Source: Desarmillaria ectypa (taxonomy: Eukaryota > Basidiomycota > Agaricomycetes > Agaricales > Physalacriaceae). Taken from it: a stretch of 64,000 nucleotides of DNA. Below are positions 36,620 to 49,390 of the stretch, piece by piece (the stretch's first letter is position 1; every line of letters starts with the position of its first letter). The notes under the pieces are model-generated. The model was not told the DNA's origin, searched no databases, and worked only from the letters and a program-made list of their open reading frames with translations. The position numbers and the translations under genes were made by a program. The stretch covers positions 1,674,001 through 1,738,000 of the forward strand of contig JAUDYN010000005.1 in the NCBI GenBank assembly GCA_030407005.1, written 5' to 3'.

Positions 36620-38455
36620 ATGTTGCGTTTACTCGCCCGACATCCCTCAATAATCCCGTACCCACGGCCGCCGTGTTTTCATCTTTCTCGTCGTTTTCTA
36701 TCGTTGTCTCGCCCTTTAGCACCGCTGAGTCCAGCCTCGGCTCTCATCCAGGCTAGCGCCCACCGTCCACAGATACCGCCGTTGGCGATAGCTGCAATGC
36801 ATGGTTTCCATTCAACACCACGACGAGAGGGCCTTCCATTTTATCTACTAGCCTCGGTATTCAAGGTGAGTGTCAGCGTTCACGGCGCATATACCCTCTC
36901 ACCTAGTCCAGTCTAGGCGTCAACGACTCTCGAGATTGCACGAACTGCAGGTCGAATTGTCCTCACTTTTGTTCCTGTTATTCTCCTCAAAAATCACAAA
37001 TCACGCAAGTACTTAAAGTTTGCTGATATCAAAGGCATTCCAACCTCAGAGGAGAAGAAGACGCAGCTTCTAAAGAGAATACGCAACCGTACCATTCTGT
37101 TCCATATTCTACTGCTTATCCCAGCGAGCCTGTTCTGGCTCACGATCATTGCTAGCATGGAACGCACTCCACTTACGGGACGGTACGTAGATGGTTATCC
37201 GTTATTGTAATTCCTTTTCTCACGTCCCCTATTACTAGATGGCGTTTGATCATCTTATCGCCAGAGGAGGAGGATGACATAGCTGCCCAGCTAGCAGGTC
37301 CTGGTTGGTATAAAGCAGTCGACGATATTCTTGCCCAGGACGGCCCAACACGGTATATACCTCCCAGTGATTGGAGGTACGAATGGGTCAGGAACACCCT
37401 ACGAAGCCTGGAGGCTACGCTCCCCATTCTGATCCAGGAGCGAGAGTTGTGTCCCGACTGGGTGGACTATGGACCCCATAACCAACCGTTACCACCCCCA
37501 GCAGAATACCCTTTACGACCTCGACCCCGCGCCTCAGAAACCCTTCGGCGGATGTGTTCAGCGATGTGTGAGCGTACTGCCCCCCCTGTGCCGCATGCTG
37601 TTGCCGGTCCACCTTATTCCCTATTGGTTGTGGACAAACCGGAGGCTTCCAATGCGTTTTCGTATGGTTTTGGCCCTGACGGCGGCGGAGGCATCGTTGT
37701 CTACTCAGGGTTCATCGACGAGATACTTGCTAGATCCCTTTGCGATTCCGTCACGGTCCCCGAACCACAATCTTGGTGGTCATTGCTCCTTGGCCGTTCC
37801 TCTTCCTCTTCACATCCAATTCCCTCTGAGAGGCAAAAAACAGAGATGGCGATTCTTCTAGCGCACGAACTCTCTCATCTTATACTTTCACATCACTTGG
37901 AAACGCTATCATCAGGAACCGTAATCATACCCGGGACATTGTCCATCTTGTCTGATGTCCTACGCGTATTCATATTTCCTTTTACCATGCTTTTCGGGCC
38001 TTTCGTTAACGATGCGCTTGCTCAGTTAGGTAGAGTTGGATCTGGAGAGTTGGTCAAAGTCGGGGATTACTGTACCAGTGTCGCACAGGAGATCGAAGCA
38101 GACGTTGTCTCTGCAAGGTAAACTCTTCCTGTCTGCTATACCAAGTTGTAGCCGCTGATATCCTTCGAATAGACTCCTCGCCCACGCTGGTTATGACGTA
38201 CGAGAAGCTGTCAGCTTCTGGGAAGAACGCGCCACCTCAGCCACCGAATGCGCTCATGCCGAGTCTATCGACGGCGCAACAACCAAGGCGGACTCATTGG
38301 CTCGACGCATCATGGGATCTAGTCATCCTATGAACGAGATGCGCGTGGACCGTTTGAAGTCCGAACTCGTTCGATGGGAGACCGAGCGGCGAGCTGCTTT
38401 GCTGAAACGAGCACACGGCACGCAGAAGAGTAGCATCGTCCTCGCGGCAGCATGA
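36620..38455 (+). CDS. OMA1: mitochondrial M48 metalloprotease Oma1
   Basis: Zinc metalloprotease of the mitochondrial inner membrane that acts in stress-dependent quality control. 557 aa; exons 36620-36865, 36917-37182, 37239-38117, 38173-38455. The N-terminus is rich in Arg/Ser/Pro without acids (MLRLLARHPSIIP, FHLSRRFLSLSR), a typical mitochondrial targeting signal. A membrane segment follows (LFHILLLIPASLFWLTIIA). The catalytic zinc motif HExxH is seen in MAILLAHELSHLILSHH, and the third ligand region is QEIEADVVSARLLAHAGYD. PDGGGGIVVYSGFIDEIL matches the M48 core. SSHPMNEMRVDRL near the end is also conserved in the family. Rather longer than yeast Oma1 because of inserts before the active site. 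Confidence 0.93.
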
Positions 38456-38710
38456 TCATTGGGTAGTTTGGGGTTCATTGCATATTTCGGACTGATCACA
38501 AGCTCTCACTGATATCTTCATATCATCTTGTTTATTCATTTTCTGTATTTTTATAGTCACAGTTCTATTTGTACTGCCGCTGATATTACAGTCTTTATAA
38601 CATCTACTACGACACTCGTTTCAATCTCACCGTCCTCTCAAGTATCAACACAAATGACATGTAGACTTATATTGTACCGCCGTTGGTGTCCTTGATTATT
38701 GCTTAATGTC

Positions 38711-39082
38711 CTATGAGCCGCTCCAAACCATACCAATGCCTTGCTGTCTTCTTAATTCATTCTTCTCCGTACCGCTGATTCTCTTCCTGTACGTGTCTCT
38801 ATATAGCATCCGACATTCTGCCTCCGTCCTATATCGCAAGATGTCATAATGACTAGCCCTAGTCATGGCGACATCCCTTTCTGTATGGTTTCTCCCAACG
38901 ACCACGACCTTGCCTCCAGAAGCCTCGAACAATTTCAGGTTTGGTCGCAGTCGCGATGTCTCCGTTCCGTTGAGGAAAACGGTTATCCATTCTGGCAAAA
39001 TGCGAGCTTCATGGAGGTATCGCCTCGCCTGTGCATCTATTCCTCTAGATGGACCGACTATGAATTGGTGGTTCTCCTTCAC
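38711..39082 (-). CDS. possible gene, unknown function
   Basis: A 123-codon minus-strand open frame with coding-like composition: RRYLHEARILPEWITVFLNG, SRLRPNLKLFEASGGKVVVV, RTEAECRMLYRDTYRKR and RRQQGIGMVW. It is basic and could be a small ribosomal or mitochondrial protein, but I cannot name it. The frame opens with GTG and no ATG precedes it before a stop, so the start must lie in an upstream exon (an acceptor-like CAG lies just 5' of the frame) that I could not place. The antisense strand at 39132-39309 also shows a coding-like open frame (GAEIEIEEAVGRLP), so the true strand is not certain. Confidence 0.3.
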   Translation of the reverse strand: MKENHQFIVGPSRGIDAQARRYLHEARILPEWITVFLNGTETSRLRPNLKLFEASGGKVVVVGRNHTERDVAMTRASHYDILRYRTEAECRMLYRDTYRKRISGTEKNELRRQQGIGMVWSGS

Positions 39083-39333
39083 TGCGCGGAGTCATGTAGG
39101 TCATGATAAGGATCTGTAGCAGTCATTCATTGTCAAGGGTCCAGGAGCCGAAATTGAAATCGAAGAAGCAGTCGGTCGTTTGCCAAGGGAGCATGCGCGC
39201 TATCACCGTGACATTCCGAGAGGTCAAGACCTGGTTTCATTCAAAAGTGACGATACAAATGTTCTACGTTTTACAGGATGCGGGTATATACTGGTCAACA
39301 GGAGCATCTAGGAGAAAAATCATCAACTCCAAC

Positions 39334-41913
39334 CTACACTTTGGCGTTCGCGCTGCATTGAGTCTGCTGGTCTCCACAAGCAGCGACAGTCAAACCACCT
39401 TGATTTCCAGTAGCGTTCGCCTGGTTAGCACACTTGTTGTGTTGAACATCGCTGGTGTGGTGAAGAATTTATTAGTAGGTATGTTGTGGGAAGAAAATGT
39501 GTTCTTACCAAGACCGAACCAATGCGTCCTGGACGTTTTTGAACTCGGAGTTGCCTTCAACTTGGAATTGACCATCACTGGCTGCAGTTACTGCTGGAGC
39601 TGTGACCCCGCCAAGGACACCGGTAAATGTCTGAAGGTTGGCACCGGAGGTGGAAGCGGCAGTGCTTGTCGCAGCAGCAGCGGAAGTCTGAAAGTCAATA
39701 TCAGTTATTGATCGATGATTCTGCCGGAAAAATGCACTCGCCGTGGCTGACGCAGCGGCAATTTGGGTAGCCACCGTAGCAGCAGCAGTTGTCGCACTAT
39801 TCGCAACTGTGTTGCCAGAGGTGGTTCCAGATACGGTGTTTCCTTGATCGTCGACAACGGCGACAGCCGCAAAGTTCTGTCATCAATTCAATCTCCTTTG
39901 TATGTGGCAATAAAAGGCCCGACTCGACTCACAGTCGTGATACCAAAGACGGCATTGAAGGCGTCGGCTTGAGCACCGGTCTTAGCGGAAGCACTATTGA
40001 CAGCCGCCTCAGCCGTGGCACAAGTAGCTTGTGCAGTGGCATCTGCCTTGCAGGCATTGACGAGCTGATCACAGATAAATTTGGTGATGATGCCGATGGC
40101 CTGTGCCGATCCATGATTATATGATTCTACCGTGCTGTTGATAAGTGTACGCTGAAAGCACAAGACTAGTACTTACGACGATCAACAGGTTCAAAGCTAG
40201 TTTCTTTACGACCATCAAATCCGACGCCAAATTCGATTTGAGGAGTTGAACAAGAACCGAAGTTTCCGATGGACGAAGACGTTGAAGAGGACGACGTTGA
40301 AGTTGAAGTTGCTTGTGGTGCAGATGAAGCGTCTGTAGCAGTGGCTGCGGACGTAGCAGAGGCAGTAGCAGGAGAATCACTTGCAATGGCGGCGCTAGCA
40401 GTGTTAGCATTACTACTCGAGCTGGAGCCCGTCCCTCCAACGACATTTCCTTGGTTATCAACGGCGGCTACGGATGCGAAATCCTGTAATACAATCTAGC
40501 TTTAGTATAACATTACAAGTTGGGTAGAAGATATCATACTGTTGTAATACCAAATACGGCATTGAAAGCGTCAGCCTGGCCACCAGTCTTAGCGGGAGCA
40601 TTGTTGACAGCAGCCTCAGCATTTGCACAAGTAGCTTTCGCAGTTGCGTCAGCACCACAAGAATTAACGAGCGTATCACAAATGAACTGAGCAATGATTC
40701 CGATCGCCTGAGCAGAACCGTGATTGTAGGATTCTGAGGAGTACTTCAGAGGAAGTATTTAAGTGGATGGAGATAAAGCCACTTACGTTTATCAACAGGC
40801 TCGAAGCTAGTTTCTTTGCGGTTATCAAATCCTACCCCGAATTCAATCTGGGGGACTGAGCAGGAACCAAAGTCGCCGATAGTAGAACTTGATGTGGATG
40901 TAGGAGTCGCTGCTGAGGAAGCGCTGACGGAGACTGTAACGGCGTCAGATGCTGCGGCTGTAGCACTTCCGGAGACTGTAACTGTGACCACAGACTTTCC
41001 AAACACCAGTTAGACGTGTTTTACGGGTGTTGGTGAGCTCACATACAACACATGGATCTGCGACCAAGATGCCGGTGCCGGTGATTTCTGCTGCAGAGTC
41101 AGTAGCAGTGGCGGTTTCGGTTGCTTGCGCAGTCTCGCTGGCCGCACTTTCGGTCGATGTGCCATTGGTATCACTAGAAGTGCTACGAGGAATACAGGAG
41201 GTCAGAATGATGTTCGTCTCGAAGATCGCCAACAGGGCACAGCACACACTTAGTTCCGTTTGTTCCGAATGGGAAGGTATTGGCCTGTGAGCCCAACTTG
41301 ACAGTAGCACCAAGAGCAGGGTCAAAGAACAGGTTAGGGTCGTTGGCAGGATCCTGAGCTTGTACTAAACCATTCAACTGGGAATTCTTGGGTGCAGTCT
41401 GACAAAAGACAGAGTTGCGAGGCGTTGAAGGTTGAGTTGAGAAATCCTATGCCACCTAAGATAAATAACGACAGATATTTTAAGAGGGTGAAACTTACAG
41501 GAGGGGTATTCTTCTCTGCTTGACGATACTCAATGGCCAGTTCTATCATGTTTGCTTGCGTATTAGCATCAAACTGGGCGGCAGCGTCTAGGTCATAGAG
41601 AAAATCAGATGTTTCGTTACTTGGGGGGAAAAAAACAAATATAAGTACCGATGATTTTATCGGCCATATCTTGCTGAGAGCACTCTGGCTGAGCGGCTAA
41701 CAAGGGAGTGATGGCGGCACCAGCCAGTGTACCGCAAACCTCTCCAGGACAGGCAGCGCTGAGCTTGTCTATAACAGCTGGATGCTCTTGTCCAAAACGT
41801 CGAGGATGAAGGTAGACAGCTCTGTTGTCTCTCTCGAGCCATCTCAGACGGCCAAGAACCTCCTCCGAAGATGCGAGTAAAGTTATTGCCAAGAATCCGA
41901 CCTTGAAGAACAT
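39334..41913 (-). CDS. secreted protein with tandem-duplicated module, function unknown
   Basis: Predicted 691 aa with an N-terminal signal peptide (MFFKVGFLAITLLASS). Ten exons: 41649-41913, 41499-41587, 41250-41446, 41047-41182, 40787-40994, 40540-40733, 40177-40483, 39933-40126, 39509-39876, 39334-39451. A module that runs FGSCSxPQIEFGVGFD, RKETSFEPVD, SYNHGSAQAIGII, FICDxLVNxC, DAFNAVFGITT and VAxVDxQGN occurs twice, with its two introns at the same places; the period is about 610 bp. Between and around the modules are Ser/Ala/Thr-rich linkers that may be O-glycosylated. The end has paired cysteines (RSCDVQHNKCANQAN, AACGDQQTQC). I know such proteins only as uncharacterised basidiomycete secreted proteins. 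A stretch near 39700-39790 could hide one more in-frame intron. Confidence 0.75.
39840..40871 (-). repeat. intragenic tandem duplication, period about 610 bp
   Basis: Copy 1 begins at FGSCSVPQ (codon ending at 40871) and copy 2 at FGSCSTPQ (codon ending at 40261). Each copy spans exon end, intron, a 194-nt exon, intron and exon start. The 194-nt exons (40540-40733 and 39933-40126) have exactly the same length. Confidence 0.85.
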
Positions 41914-42996
41914 GATTGAATAACCACAAGTGAAGAACGCCTCTCAGAAGGATTATAACGAAAGTGTGTTGGCCGGTCGGCGTGAAATGAGAGGAAAGAG
42001 CAGGCAAAGTAGGGGACACCTGGTCAAGAGAAAGAAGGGAAAGAAAGGGCCGTCAACGACACAAGTAAAATCGGAACTGAAAGAAGGGAGGGTGAGGTCC
42101 ATGATCATCAACCTGAGTTTTATATTCCTTCCCCAGAGCTAAAACAGAAGTCCTTTGTAATAGTGCCGGTTGCTTTGCTTAAGAGATTCCGGAAAACCAC
42201 GCGACAGATGTATGGATGAAAAACGCGAGGTTGATCCGCAGACCACGATTGGGACCTGGATGATGATCTCTGGATCGTTCTGACGACCGTCAAGAATCTG
42301 CTATTATAGGACCTGGGAACTGGTGCTTTTGTTCGACCCACCATTCGGAGGCAACAAATGTGCAGTGCATGTAGGAGACACTGTCAACAAATTCAAGGTC
42401 TCTTTACTAGTAACTATACAGCTGAACGAAGTCTTGGTTTTAGATCCATCAGATGCGTGGGAAGTCCTCGGGGTGGGTGTAACCAGGAGTGGTTTACCAC
42501 ACAGTCATCAGAACTGAAAAGTAAAAAGATCTTGATTGAAAGCACGCGCTGAGGGCAAGGTGCAATATGTTTTCGAGGGAGTAGGAAGGGAAGCCAATAC
42601 TAATTAATTGTGCCTTGCGTGCCTGGAAAACGATAAATTTGGCAACCATTTCCCAGGTAAATAATTAACAAACGCGTCCCTATATGTACTGAGTACCAAC
42701 AAATATTTGATAACGTATCTACTTGTTGACAGCTACTATGGAGGCTCGAACGTTCAAGTATGCGATCTCATCTCGGCGCGCCAGCCCCTTCCACTGTGCG
42801 GCGCGGTTTGAGAGGACGGCCCGGGCGTTACCGTCATTCTCCTTATGCCAGCAACGTCGAACTGACCCAAATCGAAGTGTATGGTGCCTTTCACGGTTAG
42901 AAAAATGACGAGGAACATCGACATTGCCTTCATCGTCAGTAATGTCACCTTCGCTAGTTTCGTGCGCGCACCATGAGGACAACACGGAATCATTGA
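41914..42996. other. intergenic, no gene seen
   Basis: About 1.08 kb upstream of the secreted-protein gene. Short open frames on both strands (for example 42719-43000 minus) lack any family resemblance. Likely promoter plus non-coding DNA. Confidence 0.4.
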
Positions 42997-43404
42997 TCAA
43001 ACAGCCTTTTTCTTTCCGTCCGCTGCGGCAGCCTTGTCCGTCTGTTCGAATTCGGTCTTCATACTATCCTCGAATCGTAGGACCTTATCGGGCACTGCAA
43101 GAGCTTTGTCCTGATCAAGAGCAGAGAAGAACGAGCCCTAGGCTTCCTTCTGTGTGGTCGCATCAGACCAGAATGTACTAGCTAGGCGCAATAGAAGGGC
43201 TTCGCCAGTCCCAAATTTGGTGTGCACTGGTGAAGGATTAATGTACTTCAGTAGCACATAGATAGCGTCTGTTCGAATCGAATATTCACCGGAAAATCCA
43301 TCGAGTGAGACAGGTGGAGACTCTGATTTGACAGAGGGTTCTGTATTAGATTTGGTAACTCTACGGCAACGAAGCTGTCGGATAACATGCGCACCGCGGA
43401 TCAA
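42997..43404 (-). pseudogene. 136-codon open frame interrupted by one in-frame TAG
   Basis: On the minus strand the frame runs MIRGAHVIRQLRCRR..., TDAIYVLLKYINPSPVHTKF, LLLRLASTFWSDATTQKEA, then TAG at 43138-43140, then GSFFSALDQDKALAVPDKVL and a Lys-rich end KAAAADGKKKAV before a TGA at 42997-42999. The part after the TAG keeps the same frame and a coding-like composition. I do not recognise the protein. It may be a gene broken by one nonsense change, or the stop may lie at the end of an intron (GAAGCCTAG resembles an acceptor), though no donor in the right phase was found. Confidence 0.3.
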
Positions 43405-43879
43405 AGATCAGGCACGTTTGCCCACAATTTGCCCAGCGAGTTGGAACAGAGCAGTTCAAGTTTGTTTAGAGAAAGAAGGCAAACGAGTACACTACACTAC
43501 AAAAACTAGCTACTTAGATACACTCCTGTATTCTTCTATTAATTTCTTATTATTAATCTTTTACTCAGCAAAACTCTAACTGGACATCAGGTCAGCTCCC
43601 ACAGCCACAGCCACAGGGTCATCAATATTCCACAGAAGCATATTTGCGCAATGGGCGGATGGAGGTGCGCCTTGAAGCTTGAAGCTTGAAGACGCGAAAG
43701 TGGTAAAAAGTCAAAGCAGTTGTTTATCTATTTTGAATTTTCTCCACTCGCGTCCGTCACCGCACGTGATAATTTGGTCACGACATCGCTTTTTACAAAC
43801 AAGTGTCAATATTTTTTTTATATTACCTACGTTATGGCTTCTAATTGGACCGACACCCTTCTACTACCCTCTTCTCCTC
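43405..43879. promoter_or_regulatory. 5' region of the Snf1 gene with two short tandem repeats
   Basis: 475 bp. It contains a CACAGC repeat at about 43598-43615 and three head-to-tail copies of a CTTGAAG-type heptamer at about 43671-43691. Otherwise A/T-rich toward the start codon. Confidence 0.35.
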
Positions 43880-46228
<2,349 letters not shown>

Positions 46229-48236
46229 TCTGTAAGCTGAAACTTTTATCGACGTACCGGACTAATGTGCGAGACAGGTGGAGGTAAACTACATTCTGCT
46301 TGGAAGGCTTTATCTATATCACTTTTGGTGGATCTGGTAGTGTCGACTGGTCGACTAGGGTTGTTCTATTTAATGCATTCTGTAGCTTTAGTAATGTCAT
46401 GGATGGAGGGTTAATATTTTGCATATACAAACAGAATCATGAAGTGACTAATGCCCGATGCCCATGTGTCCAGAACGTTTGTATTTATCCGATAATGCGT
46501 AATTGTTCTTGGTCAGGTAATTCGAGTTTTGCGACCCTGGTTGCTGCCAGCATGAAAGTCGAAGACGACGGACATCATATCTTGATGTCCTTGCACGTAT
46601 CATTCCCTCTACGCCGACAGTCATAATACGTTGTGCATGCAACAATTACGGGTCCGCTTTGATATATCCACGGGGTAAAAATCAGATCAGCGCAGTTTAT
46701 AGGAATTTGGCCTTTCGTGTATATGGATTATCTAATTCTTAACCAACGCTTCCATGCCTACGGCTTGTATCTAAAGGCACCGAGTACTCTTTCACGGACA
46801 GCGGACCTGTTGCTAGTTCTTCTGACTACACGACTCTAGTGATATACCATGGAACTCTCGCTATTCAATGGAGGTATAACCGAAAGCAGAAAGGTTCGAT
46901 TAACATGCTTGTGTATCACAGAAAGCTTCCGAAAGTTATTCCCGCTTCTTAATACGACACTGGAAAATATTCGCCTGATCATAGTCAGTCGCCAAAGCTA
47001 TCTCGGAACCACCAAGCACACCGACGCTGAAATAGCAAAATTGGCCCAGGGGTGCACCGAATTCTTGGAGGTGCTGGCCCAGGATGTAGTTAATCTCCTG
47101 ATCTAGGTCATCGACAATCTAGATATCCCAAAATTTGACGCTAATCGCAAGTTGGGCGGCCGGCAGCAACGTCCACGACGTTGACTTTGTTAGGACAACC
47201 TCAAGCAGTCCCGAGGGAATCATACGACGAGACTGAGCCATATCTTTTGCAAGCTTATCATCTATGGTGAGTGCACTGGTCCATAGTTCTCAATGACTTT
47301 TAAAAGGGTCAGACTCTCCCCTCATGTCCTTCAAGTGGCTACGACTTCCCTCCGGAAGCTTACAACCCGTTTATCAACGTACTTCCTCTGGTAACCATCG
47401 AGTACATCGTATGTTTAAACACAAATTGGACATTTTTCGAGACGGAGAGAATATATGAGAAGCTGATTGCTGAAGGCAAAAAGATCCGACTATCGCGATC
47501 AAGGGAGCGAATCACTTCGTACGTCTTGCGCATGCTGTCTGTGATATTCTTTGATTTGACCACATCGAGTAGATCCATTTTGATGCTCCAGAGAAATTTA
47601 GAGCAGCTATCATGGAAGCCCTGATGAAATGAGCATCTAGTGAATGTACAGTCAACTCTGTTATAACCCATAGCCTGTGGGGTCGACCAACCTCGTTGGC
47701 AGGAAAATAGGGTACATAACCCATAATCCATAGCATTTTCCGAAAAGCACATATTTAGCCTAGAAGGTTGCGATGATGACAGATCAGATTCGGGACCAGT
47801 GGATATGCGTCCCACGCGGAAGGAGGCAAACTCGACTTGAAGGTGTGTAGGAAATGCGGAACATCGAAATCATTGGTTTTTTCCGTCGAAAATAGTTAGA
47901 TACAACTCTTTAAATACATATAATCAATTATAGAAGCGCTGGAGAATACCCTATAACTCGATACTCTGTAATAACCCATAGCTCCAAGCGTCAACGGAGA
48001 GGTATGTTATAAAAGAGTTAACTGCCTCAATTTGTATTCGGACAAGCGGGTCCGTAATTGACCGTAATTGCCGTAATTTTCCGAGTACGTTGACAAGAAA
48101 CGATTTCCAGGTTTCAACAGGTCCTTAGCTAATTCTAGCGCCACCATTGAGTGACAGGATATTAATATGAAAAGATTTATGAGGGTGTTGATTTCCATTG
48201 TGCGATTACTCAATGAGCACAAATTCGACATGATAT
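46229..48236. other. 2-kb intergenic region with short repeats, no recognised gene
   Basis: The longest gene-poor stretch in the window, between the 3' ends of Snf1 and COX4. A plus-strand frame stays open from about 47337 to 47626 (reads GYDFPPEAYNPFINVLPLV) but has no upstream ATG or recognised family; it may be an exon remnant. An 85-codon frame lies at 46849-47106. Direct repeats of about 20 nt lie at 47655-47674 and 47963-47982. Confidence 0.45.
47655..47982. repeat. 20-nt near-identical direct repeats
   Basis: ACTCTGTTATAACCCATAGC at 47655-47674 and ACTCTGTAATAACCCATAGC at 47963-47982 differ at one base. A shorter copy of the core ATAACCCATA is at about 47716-47725. They may be remnants of a transposon end of the pogo/Tc1 kind (inference). 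Confidence 0.55.
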
Positions 48237-48828
48237 TTAGTGAGCATGTGCGTGTGCAAGTGCTTCTTCGTAACCTTCCTCGAGCTGAAGAGCATATACT
48301 GCATGCTTTATGAGCGGCACATGCAAGATGAAGATAACTGAAAGACTTACCTGAACCACATTCGACACATCGAGCCAACTTATCCTTCTTCACTTCAAAC
48401 CAAATGACATCATGAGAGTCAGCGGGTGAACCAGTGCACCCAACGCTACGAAAAGCGGCCTGATTAACGTCAACAAAGAGGGAAAAAAAAAACGTGGCAA
48501 TGATGAAACATACGGTCGCAGGGACCAAAATGGGGTTGGCTTTGGTTCCAATACGGCTGGAGTCAAGGGGCTCCTGGTCGAAGACGTTGAAGCCTTCAAT
48601 GTCACCGAGAAGCTGGAGACGCTCCAAACCGGTAGCCTGGTCGTAGCTAGTTGGGACTTCACCAGGTTTTACACCAGGACCGAGGAGTTGAGGTGGGGGG
48701 TCACCGTGGGACGACGCGACCTGGGAGGAGGCGGTAAAAGTGCGAAGAGCAGATACTGTAGCAGGCTTGAATGTCCAGGTGGCCTGACGGGCAGCAGGAC
48801 GAGCAATGGCGACGGCTCTCGACAACAT
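48237..48828 (-). CDS. COX4: cytochrome c oxidase subunit 4 (zinc-binding, COX5B family)
   Basis: Nuclear-encoded peripheral subunit of mitochondrial complex IV. 161 aa, exons 48514-48828, 48351-48459, 48237-48298. The N-terminus is an Arg/Ala/Ser-rich targeting signal (MLSRAVAIARPAARQATW). The conserved part reads YDQATGLERLQLLGDIEGFN, NPILVPATAAFRSVGCTGSP, DSHDVIWFEVKKDKLARCVE and CGSVYALQ. The Cys-x(n)-Cys-x2-Cys pattern for the single zinc is present. It ends with a His-rich tail (ALAHAHAH), not part of the family core. Intron 48460-48513 uses the first of two possible acceptors, chosen by phase. Confidence 0.93.
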
Positions 48829-49390
48829 GGTGGGGTCAGTGCAAACTGTTTGTCACGCTCGTCACGCTGGCGGCGGATAACTCCGCTGGGTTGGCCGAGA
48901 GCCCGCCTCGACTAGATGAGTTCATTTTGCGACCCTTAACCACAATCTTAGCGCTTTCTTTCAATTTCTTTCCCCTCAAACTTGTCGGCGACCGAACGAA
49001 AATTGGCAGACAGCATCCTCGGGACCCATTTCATGATGTGTTCCCTTTTTATCGCGCGAGGGCTATGTGGCGCAACACGGATAAGGTGGTGGTACACTAG
49101 GTAACAGTATCACTGAGGTAAAAGGCTAAAAAAAAATTTAATGGAAAATACGACATGTTCTGTACGTATCCTTGTTTCGACTGCGAGCTATCGTTACCGT
49201 TGGAGAAGAACCCGAGAAGAAGTCTACAAAAAGAATTTGCCATCAATTTGTCAAATCATTGTCCATTAGCCCGAATCTATTTTTGGACACGAAAGTAGTT
49301 CTTTAGAGACTTGCCTGCTTGCCGTCATCTGTCTTTCTCTCCTTTTCTACCTGCAGTCACTGGTCGGTGCTGGCACTTACTAAAGCTGCC
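48829..49390. promoter_or_regulatory. divergent promoter region, COX4 / CAX exchanger
   Basis: 562 bp between start codons. It includes a run of A at about 49129-49137 and several T/C-rich tracts near the CAX start. No ORF. Confidence 0.35.

Noticed and set aside
39103..39711. 202-codon plus-strand ORF
   Set aside because: It is the antisense shadow of the Ser/Ala-rich end of the secreted repeat protein and has no support of its own.
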